A stretch of DNA of 20,861 nucleotides, taken from positions 1 through 20,861 of the forward strand of contig DIYG01000123.1 of NCBI GenBank assembly GCA_002428935.1, given 5' to 3'. This DNA is from Halieaceae bacterium UBA6060 (GTDB lineage Bacteria; Pseudomonadota; Gammaproteobacteria; Pseudomonadales; Halieaceae). The position numbers and the translations under genes are program-made. Each line of letters opens with the position of its first letter. Within the stretch, counting starts at the first letter, position 1. The notes beneath the pieces are model-generated. The model was given only the letters and a program-made list of their open reading frames with translations. It had not been told where the DNA came from and searched no databases. Below are positions 1 through 12,600 of this stretch, one piece after another.

Positions 1-1223
<1,223 letters not shown>

Positions 1224-1329
1224 GGCGTCGATACAGGCACCGATCAAAGCGCCTCCCCATACCAAAACGGGCATTTGCAGCCCGGTAACGGGGCGGCGCT
1301 ACTAACGATTAAAGCTTAGCGACGTAAAT

Positions 1330-1353
1330 AGCCGAATCAGTAGATTCGGCTTT
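1330..1353 (+). terminator. Weak stem-loop after tuf, possible terminator
   Basis: A nine-base-pair perfect stem (1330-1338 with 1343-1351) with loop AGTA ends in only three T's before GTCG. It lies 106 bases after the tuf stop and 35 bases before the tRNA. The stem is convincing but the T-tract is poor, so it may be a partial terminator or a processing signal separating tuf mRNA from the tRNA. Confidence 0.35.
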
Positions 1354-1387
1354 GTCGTCTGAAGGCGACAGGTAGTTTGAAGAGATT

Positions 1388-1463
<76 letters not shown>

Positions 1464-1473
1464 TTAAGGCAGG

Positions 1474-1519
1474 GTTGTCGGCGTTGTCGGCAATATGAGA
1501 ATTGTCGGCTCTGGTCGGC
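1474..1519 (+). repeat. Short GTTGTCGGC repeats between tRNA-Trp and secE
   Basis: GTTGTCGGC occurs twice in tandem (1474-1482, 1483-1491). ATTGTCGGC follows at 1501-1509 and TGGTCGGC at 1512-1519. The cluster starts 11 bases after the tRNA 3' end and ends 22 bases before the secE start. Slippage duplication or a small regulatory element are both possible; I recognise no known motif. Confidence 0.6.
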
Positions 1520-1541
1520 AAAGAACAGGTAGCAGAAAGTA

Positions 1542-1904
1542 ATGAGTGCAGAGGCACCTGTCAGCCGCTTTGACGGTTTGAAGTGGTTGCTGGTGATGGC
1601 GCTGGTCGCCGTCGCTGTGGTGGGTAATAGCTACTTCGCCAACGAATCGCTGCTGTATCGCGTCCTTGCAATCGTCGCGCTGGCGGTGGTTGCAGGATTG
1701 ATCGCGTTGCAAACAGCAAAGGGCGCCTCCTTTTGGGCCCTGGTGAAAGGCTCGCGAACAGAGATTCGCAAGGTGGTTTGGCCGACGCGTCAGGAAACTG
1801 TGCAGACCACGATGATAGTGGTGGCCTTTGTGTTGCTCGTTGCGCTGATTCTCTGGGGGCTGGACTCCTTCCTGGGCTGGCTCGCGTCGCTGGTTATCGG
1901 TTGA
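1542..1904 (+). CDS. secE: Preprotein translocase subunit SecE
   Basis: SecE is the small essential subunit of the SecYEG channel in the inner membrane, where it clamps SecY. The 120-residue protein has three hydrophobic segments at about 14-30, 39-57 and 91-111, the three-helix layout of E. coli SecE (127 residues). The conserved cytoplasmic motif EIRKVVWPTRQET sits at 74-86 just before the last helix and is the family hallmark. The ATG at 1542 has only a weak purine-rich stretch upstream (CAGGTAGCAGAAAG). nusG follows after a 47-base gap, so the two are very likely co-transcribed, as in E. coli. Confidence 0.96.
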   Translation: MSAEAPVSRFDGLKWLLVMALVAVAVVGNSYFANESLLYRVLAIVALAVVAGLIALQTAKGASFWALVKGSRTEIRKVVWPTRQETVQTTMIVVAFVLLVALILWGLDSFLGWLASLVIG

Positions 1905-1951
1905 TTGCGCGGCTCAGGATCAAAACAGGATACCGGACGGAGAAATAGCGA

Positions 1952-2485
1952 ATGGCAATGCGTTGGTATGTCGTGCACGCCTACTCGGGGTACGAGAAGA
2001 AAGTGGCGACAGCGCTCAAAGAGCGCATCGAGCTGCACGGCATGACCGATCGATTTGGTGATGTGTTGGTGCCTACGGAAGAAGTGGTTGAGATGCGCGC
2101 GGGGCAAAAGCGCCGCAGCGAGCGTAAGTTCTTCCCGGGCTATGTGCTGGTGCAGATGGATCTCGATGACGCCACCTGGCACCTGGTGAAGGAGACGCCC
2201 CGCGTCCTCGGCTTCATTGGCGGTAAGGCGGATGCGCCGGCACCGATTACGGAAGCGGAAGCCCAGGCCATTCTCAATCGTATGGAAGAGGGCGTTGAAG
2301 CACCGCGGCCCAAGACCATGTTTGAGCCCGGTGAAATGGTTCGCGTTATCGACGGTCCCTTTAATGACTTTAATGGGGTCGTGGAAGAGGTTAACTACGA
2401 AAAGAGCCGCTTGAATGTGGCGGTATTGATTTTCGGTCGTTCCACGCCGGTGGAATTGGAATTTGGTCAGGTCGAAAAGGCCTGA
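1952..2485 (+). CDS. nusG: Transcription termination/antitermination factor NusG
   Basis: NusG binds the RNA polymerase clamp through its N-terminal domain, and links the polymerase to Rho or to ribosomal protein S10 through its C-terminal KOW domain. The 177 residues (E. coli 181) start MAMRWYVVHAYSGYEKKV. The NGN domain runs to about 115 and includes the RKFFPGYVLVQM motif at 58-69. The KOW domain (about 125-177) contains GEMVRVIDGPFNDFNGVVEE. A GGAG about 9 bases upstream supports ATG 1952; the ATG at 1958 is a possible alternative. It follows secE closely and is separated from rplK by 144 bases. Confidence 0.98.
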   Translation: MAMRWYVVHAYSGYEKKVATALKERIELHGMTDRFGDVLVPTEEVVEMRAGQKRRSERKFFPGYVLVQMDLDDATWHLVKETPRVLGFIGGKADAPAPITEAEAQAILNRMEEGVEAPRPKTMFEPGEMVRVIDGPFNDFNGVVEEVNYEKSRLNVAVLIFGRSTPVELEFGQVEKA

Positions 2486-2629
2486 GCGAGGGAAGTCGCG
2501 GCGTTAATCGCGACGAACTGTAACGATCGCCAGACTCTTTGTTGGGCGATCTGATTGGGGAGACAGAGCAGTACACGGGCCTTGGGTCCGGATGCTGTGG
2601 ACCTGTCGCTGGAACCCGGGAGAAAACTA
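2486..2629 (+). promoter_or_regulatory. rplK leader with two hairpins
   Basis: This 144-base spacer holds a hairpin GTCGCG/CGCGAC (2495-2500 with 2509-2514) and another GATCGCC/GGCGATC (2525-2531 with 2545-2551). A smaller stem GGTCC/GGACC lies at 2585-2589 and 2599-2603. None has a T-tract, so they are not terminators. In E. coli the L11 operon mRNA is repressed by L1 binding in this leader, and one of these stems could serve that role, but I do not recognise a diagnostic L1-site sequence. I saw no convincing sigma-70 promoter. Confidence 0.4.
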
Positions 2630-3064
2630 ATGGCAAAGAAAGTAGAAGCGTATATCAAGCTTCAGGTGCCTGCTGGTCAGGCCAACCCAAGTCCACCCGT
2701 CGGCCCCGCATTGGGTCAGCACGGTGTGAACATCATGGAGTTTTGCAAGGCCTTTAACGCGGAAACGCAAGGCACGGAGCCCGGTCTGCCGATTCCTGTA
2801 GTGATCACGGTTTATAGTGATCGTTCTTTTACGTTCATCAAGAAGACGCCGCCAGCATCGGTGCTGTTGCGTAAAGCAGCGGGTATCGCCAAAGGCTCTG
2901 GCGAGCCAAACACCCGAAAGGTGGGCAAGGTAAATCGCGCCCAGTTGGAAGACGTAGCCCAACAGAAGTGGCCGGACCTTACCGCCGCTGATATGGATGC
3001 CGCCGTGCGCACCATCGCGGGCAGCGCTCGTTCCGCGGGTATTGAAACCGAGGGGGTGAATTGA
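2630..3064 (+). CDS. rplK: 50S ribosomal protein L11
   Basis: L11 sits at the base of the L7/L12 stalk, binds the GTPase-associated region of 23S rRNA, and is the target of thiostrepton-type antibiotics and of RelA sensing. The frame is open from 2555, but the real start is ATG 2630: it gives MAKKVEAYIKLQVPAGQANP, the usual N-terminus, and has GGGAGA about 7 bases upstream. The protein is 144 residues (E. coli 142). The proline-rich hinge SPPVGPALGQHGVNIMEF (21-38) and the C-terminal rRNA-binding domain are intact. rplA starts one base after the stop, so translation is probably coupled. Confidence 0.97.
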   Translation: MAKKVEAYIKLQVPAGQANPSPPVGPALGQHGVNIMEFCKAFNAETQGTEPGLPIPVVITVYSDRSFTFIKKTPPASVLLRKAAGIAKGSGEPNTRKVGKVNRAQLEDVAQQKWPDLTAADMDAAVRTIAGSARSAGIETEGVN

Positions 3065-3065
3065 G

Positions 3066-3761
3066 ATGGCTAAGTTAAGCAAACGCCTCAAGCTCTTTCG
3101 TGAAAAAGTGGACGCGACTCGCGTTTACCCCCTCGATGAGGCGGTAGCGCTGCTGAAAGAGACAGCAACGGCGAAGTTCAACGAGACCGTTGAAGTCGCG
3201 GTTAAGCTTGGCGTCGACGCGAAGAAGTCCGACCAGGCTGTGCGCGGTGCCACGACGTTACCTCACGGTACGGGCAGTGATGTTCGCGTTGCGGTTTTCA
3301 CCCAGGGTGATGCCGCGGACAAGGCCAAGGCTGCCGGTGCCGATTTTGTCGGTATGGAAGAGCTCGCCGAGCAGGTCAAAGGCGGAATGATGGACTTTGA
3401 CGTGGTGGTTGCATCCCCGGATGCCATGCGCGTTGTGGGTCAGCTCGGCCAGATTCTTGGCCCCCGAGGGCTTATGCCGAACCCCAAAACCGGTACGGTT
3501 ACGCCCGACGTCGAGACCGCGGTGAAGAACGCGAAAGCGGGTCAGATGCGTTTTCGTACGGACAAGAACGGCATTATCCATGGCGGTATCGGCAAGATCA
3601 GCTTCGAGGCGGACGCAATCCGCGGCAATCTTGAAGCCGTGTTGGCGGACCTGAAGAAAGCCAAGCCGGCTGCTGCCAAGGGCGTGTACATGAAGAAGGT
3701 CACCCTCTCCACCACCATGGGGCCAGGGGTGACCATCGATCAGGCATCTTTGGAGCTGTAA
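3066..3761 (+). CDS. rplA: 50S ribosomal protein L1
   Basis: L1 forms the mobile stalk that helps deacylated tRNA leave the E site. In E. coli it also represses translation of its own rplK-rplA mRNA. The 231 residues (E. coli 234) begin MAKLSKRLKLFREKVD. They include the conserved signature around GQLGQILGPRGLMPNPKTGT and the C-terminal MKKVTLSTTMGPG segment. The start overlaps the rplK end to within one base, matching the usual L11 operon. A 493-base gap with the L10 leader follows. Confidence 0.97.
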   Translation: MAKLSKRLKLFREKVDATRVYPLDEAVALLKETATAKFNETVEVAVKLGVDAKKSDQAVRGATTLPHGTGSDVRVAVFTQGDAADKAKAAGADFVGMEELAEQVKGGMMDFDVVVASPDAMRVVGQLGQILGPRGLMPNPKTGTVTPDVETAVKNAKAGQMRFRTDKNGIIHGGIGKISFEADAIRGNLEAVLADLKKAKPAAAKGVYMKKVTLSTTMGPGVTIDQASLEL

Positions 3762-3790
3762 AGCCAGAGAGTTGATCAACCGAATTCGAC

Positions 3791-3934
3791 GGCGGAGTTC
3801 CACAAGAATTCCACCGCCGCGGCTCCCCAGGGACGGGGAGCGACGACGACACGCGCCGTAACCCGGCGTTGTCGTTCCTTTGAGGTCTCTGCAAAAGGCT
3901 GTGACCGGCACGATCCCCTGGGGTAGCGCCGTGC
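3791..3934 (+). other. Hairpin series downstream of rplA
   Basis: This part of the rplA-rplJ gap holds four successive stem-loops. They are GGCGG/CCGCC (3791-3795 with 3813-3817), GCTCCCC/GGGGAGC (3822-3828 with 3835-3841), ACGACA/TGTCGT with an inner GCC/GGC (3846-3875), and GCACG/CGTGC with inner CCC/GGG (3908-3934). None is followed by a T-run, so they do not look like intrinsic terminators. They may protect the rplA 3' end or be RNase processing sites before the L10 leader. I see no open frame with a plausible start here. Confidence 0.5.
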
Positions 3935-4001
3935 ACAAGGAGAACTGCGGGAACTGGTTACCACCGGATCCTGGGTGCTTCCCTTCCGCCTGGTGCGGGC
4001 G

Positions 4002-4105
4002 ACCATCAAAGACCGTAGGCGCGATGCGTTTTGTTATCCGGTGAGGTGTGCGGGCAACAGAGGAGCATTGCTTAATAGGGCAGCGTCCCGACCTACGCAG
4101 ATGGT
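4002..4105 (+). promoter_or_regulatory. L10 (rplJ) autoregulatory leader RNA with kink-turn
   Basis: Sequence and fold match the L10 leader known from E. coli (CCGUCGAAGACCGCAGG ... CCUGCGUAGACGG). Here ACCATC (4002-4007) pairs with GATGGT (4100-4105), and CGTAGG (4014-4019) pairs with CCTACG (4092-4097). The two helices flank an asymmetric AAAGAC/CA internal loop typical of a kink-turn. The apical part is enlarged: GCGATGC (4021-4027) pairs with GCATTGC (4065-4071) around a further TGTT..CCG/CGG..AACA stem. In E. coli the L10-L12 complex binds this RNA and represses rplJ translation. The position, 150 bases before rplJ, fits that role. Confidence 0.85.
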
Positions 4106-4170
4106 GAGTTGAACGAATATCGTTTTCTGGGCGTATTTGCCGGGATCGATGTTTGGGCAACGAGTCACCA

Positions 4171-4186
4171 GGTGATGGGAATCACC
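4171..4186 (+). other. Tight hairpin in the distal rplJ leader
   Basis: GGTGAT (4171-4176) pairs perfectly with ATCACC (4181-4186) across a GGGA tetraloop. A competing TCACC at 4165-4169 could pair with the same GGTGA, giving two alternative folds. It lies about 70 bases before the rplJ start and might help transmit L10 binding to the start site. The function is inferred only from position. Confidence 0.4.
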
Positions 4187-4254
4187 ACAGGGGGTATTCG
4201 CGGTGGGCGTAGCTCAACGGGAATGCCATAAGAAGCAATCCAGGAGTAAAACCA

Positions 4255-4785
4255 GTGGCAATTGGACTCGAAGACAAGAAGGCGATCGTAGCTGAAGTTA
4301 ACGAGACTGCCACCAGTGCACTGTCCCTCGTTATCGCCGATGCACGGGGTGTAACGGTAGACGGGATGACAGCGCTGCGCAAAGACGCTCGCGAAAACCA
4401 GGTAACTCTCCGCGTTGTGCGGAACACCTTGGCCAAGCGTGCCTTTGAGGGAACGGAATATGAGTGCATCAACGATGCGCTGGTAGGACCCTCGCTGTTC
4501 GGATTTTCCATGGAAGACCCGGGCGCCGCAGCACGACTCTTCAAAGACTTCGCGAAAGACAATGAAGAATTTGAAGTAAAAGCACTGGCGGTGAGCGGCC
4601 AGATGCTGGGTGCGGAACAATTGGATGTGTTGGCCAAGCTGCCGACGCGCGATCAGGCACTGTCAATGCTGATGAGTGTCATGAAAGCGCCGGTAACCAA
4701 GCTCGCGCAGACGATGAACGAAGTACCTGGAAAGCTGGTTCGCACGCTGGCAGCAGTTCGCGATCAGAAGGAGCAGGCGGCCTAG
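4255..4785 (+). CDS. rplJ: 50S ribosomal protein L10
   Basis: L10 anchors the L7/L12 dimers to the ribosome and, with L12, represses its own operon through the upstream leader. The GTG start at 4255 has AGGAG 8 bases upstream and gives M-A-I-G-L-E-D-K-K-A-I-V-A-E-V, matching the family N-terminus. At 176 residues it is about ten longer than E. coli L10 (165). The extra residues fall near the C-terminus, in the KAPVTKLAQTMNEV stretch before GKLVRTLAAVRD. The LRVVRNTLAKRA motif of the rRNA-binding domain is intact. Confidence 0.96.
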   Translation: MAIGLEDKKAIVAEVNETATSALSLVIADARGVTVDGMTALRKDARENQVTLRVVRNTLAKRAFEGTEYECINDALVGPSLFGFSMEDPGAAARLFKDFAKDNEEFEVKALAVSGQMLGAEQLDVLAKLPTRDQALSMLMSVMKAPVTKLAQTMNEVPGKLVRTLAAVRDQKEQAA

Positions 4786-4869
4786 GGCGTTTTACGCCAG
4801 GGATTCCTGTAACGAGCCATTTTGTCAGCGAGAATTCGCTGACAGGAGTCGCTAGCGGTTATCGCTAGC
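4786..4869 (+). other. Three hairpins between rplJ and rplL
   Basis: The 108-base spacer holds three perfect stems: GGCGT/ACGCC (4786-4790 with 4794-4798), TGTCAGCGA/TCGCTGACA (4823-4831 with 4836-4844, loop GAAT), and GCTAGCG/CGCTAGC (4851-4857 with 4863-4869). None has a terminator T-tract. The last ends 11 bases before the rplL ribosome-binding site. They may be processing or stability elements that help give the several-fold higher output of L12 than L10; that role is inference. Confidence 0.6.
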
Positions 4870-4893
4870 AACAGCAGATAGGAGATAGACCTC

Positions 4894-5277
4894 ATGGGTA
4901 TGTCAAAAGACGACATTCTTGAAGCCATCGCCGAAATGAGCGTAATGGAAGTAGTCGAGCTCATCGACGCTATGGAAGAAAAATTCGGCGTAACCGCGGC
5001 AGCTGCCGTGGCTGCAGCGCCTGCGGCCGCCGGTGGCGGTGACGCTGGTGGTGCCGCTGAAGAGAAGACCGAGTTCGATGTGGTTCTGACCGCCGCAGGC
5101 GAGAAGAAAGTAAACGTCATCAAGGTTGTTCGCGCGGTAACGGGTCTTGGCCTGAAAGAAGCCAAGGGCCTGGTCGACGGCGCACCTTCCCCCATCAAGG
5201 AAGGCGCTTCCAAAGACGAAGCAGAAGACATCAAGAAGCAGCTCGAAGAAGCTGGCGGCTCTGCGGAGCTCAAGTAA
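4894..5277 (+). CDS. rplL: 50S ribosomal protein L7/L12
   Basis: L7/L12 forms the multi-copy stalk that recruits translational GTPases (EF-Tu, EF-G, IF2). The 127-residue protein has the dimerising N-terminal helical domain (1-33), an Ala/Gly-rich flexible hinge (about 35-55) and the factor-binding C-terminal domain (58-127) with VTGLGLKEAKGLV. GGAG at 4881-4884 lies 9 bases before ATG 4894, which favours that start. ATG 4900 would give the more usual MSKDD N-terminus but leaves a 15-base spacing. Either way the product is full length and acidic. Confidence 0.96.
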   Translation: MGMSKDDILEAIAEMSVMEVVELIDAMEEKFGVTAAAAVAAAPAAAGGGDAGGAAEEKTEFDVVLTAAGEKKVNVIKVVRAVTGLGLKEAKGLVDGAPSPIKEGASKDEAEDIKKQLEEAGGSAELK

Positions 5278-5287
5278 TCCTGATGTC

Positions 5288-5345
5288 TGTCCGGGCCAAG
5301 GTCCGGACATCGGAAGGCTGGTGGGTTTTTGCCCACCGGCCTTTT
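5288..5345 (+). terminator. rplL-rpoB attenuator hairpins
   Basis: Two stems lie 10 and 38 bases after the rplL stop. The first pairs TGTCCGG with CCGGACA (5288-5294 with 5303-5309). The second is a ten-pair stem with one T-G wobble (5316-5325 with 5332-5341) around a TTTTTG loop, followed by TTTT at 5342-5345. The short T-run suggests partial termination. E. coli has an attenuator at this point that lowers polymerase relative to ribosomal protein output, and this hairpin occupies the same place. Confidence 0.7.
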
Positions 5346-5446
5346 CCCGCTTTATCCGGAGGACTTTTTCCGGGAGCGGAGACCCAGTTTGGGACAAGAA
5401 TTTCAGGGTCGGCTTTTCGCTGACCCCATAGCACCGGGGAGTACAG

Positions 5447-9520
<4,074 letters not shown>

Positions 9521-9551
9521 CGCGACACACGCATTTAAAGGAATCGGTGGT

Positions 9552-9572
9552 CGGTCGCCCTCTGGGCGGCCG
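9552..9572 (+). other. Hairpin in the rpoB-rpoC spacer
   Basis: CGGTCGCCC (9552-9560) pairs with GGGCGGCCG (9564-9572) through nine pairs, one of them a T-G wobble, around a TCT loop. There is no T-tract, so it is not a terminator. It ends 20 bases before the GGAGG of rpoC and may set mRNA stability or rpoC translation. Confidence 0.5.
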
Positions 9573-9604
9573 GCACGGCAAGAAAACCTCGTGGAGGAAA
9601 TGCC

Positions 9605-12600
9605 TTGAAAGACTTACTTAACCTGCTGAAGTCCCAGGGACAGTCTGATGAATTTGACGCCATCAAGATCGGCTTGGCGTCTCCGGACCTGATCCGCTCC
9701 TGGTCCTTTGGGGAAGTTAAAAAACCCGAAACCATCAACTATCGGACCTTTAAGCCCGAGCGTGACGGTCTGTTCTGCGCCAAGATCTTTGGTCCCGTGA
9801 AGGACTACGAGTGCCTGTGCGGAAAGTACAAGCGCCTCAAGCATCGCGGTGTGATCTGCGAGAAATGTGGCGTGGAAGTCGCCCTGGCGAAGGTACGCCG
9901 GGAGCGCATGGGTCACATCGAATTGGCCAGCCCCGTGGCGCACATCTGGTTCCTCAAGTCTCTGCCCTCGCGCATTGGCTTGCTGCTGGATATGACCCTG
10001 CGTGATATTGAACGCGTGCTGTACTTCGAATCCTATGTTGTTACTGATCCCGGCATGACCACGCTGGAGCACGGTCAGCTTTTGACCGACGAGCAGTACT
10101 ACGAGGCCATGGAAGAGTTCGGCGACGAATTCACCGCCAAGATGGGCGCGGAAGCGGTACAGGACCTCATGAAGCAGCTCGATCTCGATGGTGAGATCGC
10201 TACCCTCCGTGAGGAAATCCCGGCGACCAATTCCGAGACCAAGATCAAGAAACTGTCCAAGCGTCTCAAGCTCATGGAGGCTTTTGCCAACTCCGGCAAC
10301 AAGCCCGAGTGGATGGTGCTCAACGCGCTGCCCGTGCTGCCACCGGATCTTCGTCCGCTGGTACCCCTGGACGGCGGTCGCTTTGCGACGTCTGATCTCA
10401 ACGATCTGTACCGTCGGGTGATCAACCGGAACAATCGCCTTAAGCGTCTGCTGGATCTGAACGCTCCGGACATTATCGTGCGCAATGAGAAGCGCATGCT
10501 TCAGGAGTCCGTTGACGCTCTGTTGGACAACGGTCGTCGCGGTCGAGCTATCACTGGCTCTAACAAGCGCCCCCTCAAGTCCCTGGCCGATATGATCAAG
10601 GGCAAGCAGGGTCGCTTCCGTCAGAACCTGCTCGGTAAGCGTGTCGACTACTCCGGCCGTTCCGTGATCGTGGTTGGGCCGGCGCTGAAGCTGCACCAGT
10701 GTGGCCTGCCCAAGAAAATGGCCCTGGAGCTGTTCAAGCCGTTCATCTTTGGCAAGCTCGAGACCCGTGGTCTGGCAACAACCATCAAAGCTGCGAAGAA
10801 GATGGTTGAGCGTGAGCCGCCGGAAGTTTGGGATATCCTCGCGGAAGTCATTCGGGAACACCCGGTGCTTCTGAACCGTGCGCCAACCCTGCACCGTTTG
10901 GGCATTCAGGCCTTCGAGCCGGTGCTCATCGAAGGTAAAGCCATCCAGCTTCACCCGCTGGTTTGCGCGGCCTACAACGCCGACTTCGATGGTGACCAGA
11001 TGGCCGTTCACGTGCCCTTGACGCTGGAAGCTCAGCTTGAGGCGCGGGCGCTGATGATGTCTACCAACAACATCCTGTCACCGGCGAACGGTGAGCCCAT
11101 TATCGTACCGTCTCAGGACGTGGTACTCGGCTTGTACTACATGACTCGTGAGCGTGTGAACGCCCGCGGTGAAGGTCGCGTGTTCGCCGATTACAACGAA
11201 GTACACCGGGCCTACATCACGGGTGAAGCTCATCTCCAGGCACGGGTGAAGGTGCGTATCTACGAGTTGGTAATCACCGATGACGGCGAGCGCAAAGAGC
11301 GTACGGCTATCGTTGATACCACCGTGGGCCGGGCGTTACTCTGGGACATCGTTCCCGAGGGCATCCCCTACGACATGGTCAACAAGCCCATGGCCAAGCG
11401 CGCTATTTCGCAGATCATCAACCAGTGCTATCGCGCGGTAGGCCTCAAGGCCACGGTGATCTTTGCGGACCAGCTCATGTACACGGGCTATGAGTACTCT
11501 ACTCGTTCCGGTGCCTCCATTGGCGTCAACGATTTCGAGATTCCTGCCGAGAAGGCGGAGCTGATCGAAAGCGCCGAGGCTGAGGTGAAGGAGATCGAGG
11601 AGCAGTACGCAGCCGGTCTGGTAACCCAGGGCGAGAAGTACAACAAGGTGATCGATATCTGGTCACGCGCCAACGACCTTGTTTCCAAATCCATGATGCA
11701 GGGCATCTCCAAGGAAACCGTCATCAACCGCGAAGGCGAGAAGGAAGAGCAGGACTCTTTCAACTCGGTCTACGTGTATGCGGATTCTGGAGCGCGGGGT
11801 TCGCCGGCACAGATTCGTCAGTTGGCGGGTATGCGCGGCCTTATGGCCAAGCCCGATGGATCGATCATCGAAACGCCCATCACCGCTAACTTCCGCGAAG
11901 GCCTGAACGTACTTCAGTACTTCATCTCGACGCACGGTGCGCGGAAAGGTTTGGCCGATACGGCCCTGAAAACCGCTAACTCCGGTTATCTGACCCGTCG
12001 TCTCGTCGATGTGGCCCAGGATCTGGTGGTCACGGAAGTCGACTGCGGCACCGACAACGGTCTGCTTATGACTCCGGTCATCGACGGTGGAGACATCATC
12101 GAGTCCCTGGGTGATCGTGTTCTCGGTCGTGTTGTGGCCAAGGACGTGTTCAAGCCTGGGTCCGAGGACGAAATCGCAATCACCGCCGGCACCATGCTCG
12201 ACGAGCTGTGGATTCGCCGCCTGGAAGAAATGGGTATCGACGAGATTGAAGTTCGCTCGCCGATTACCTGTGAGACCCGTCACGGTATTTGTGCGGCTTG
12301 CTACGGTCGAGATCTTGCTCGAGGACATCGTGTGAACATGGGTGAGGCCATTGGTGTGGTCGCGGCCCAGTCCATCGGTGAACCCGGTACCCAGCTCACC
12401 ATGCGGACCTTCCACATAGGTGGGGCGGCGTCGCGGGCCACTGCGCAAGACAACATCCAGATCATCAACGATGGTGTGGTGCGCTTGCACAACGTTAAGA
12501 CCGTGGATCGCACGGACGGTACGCTGATTGCGGTGTCTCGTTCCGGTGAGTTGTCTATCCTCGATAAGGTTGGTCGCGAGCGAGAGCGGTATAAGCTTCC

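Noticed and set aside
1352..1378. Possible promoter TTGTCG / TAGTTT just before tRNA-Trp
   Set aside because: Spacing is only 15 bases and both boxes match poorly, and the -35 overlaps the end of the stem-loop. It is too weak to list, although a start near 1385 would suit the tRNA.
2555..2629. N-terminal extension of rplK from an upstream start at 2555
   Set aside because: The standard L11 N-terminus and a good ribosome-binding site both point to ATG 2630. The extension resembles no part of L11.
3258..4160. 300-codon - strand frame across rplA and the L10 leader
   Set aside because: It overlaps the conserved L1 gene and the structured leader, and its composition is that of a shadow frame.
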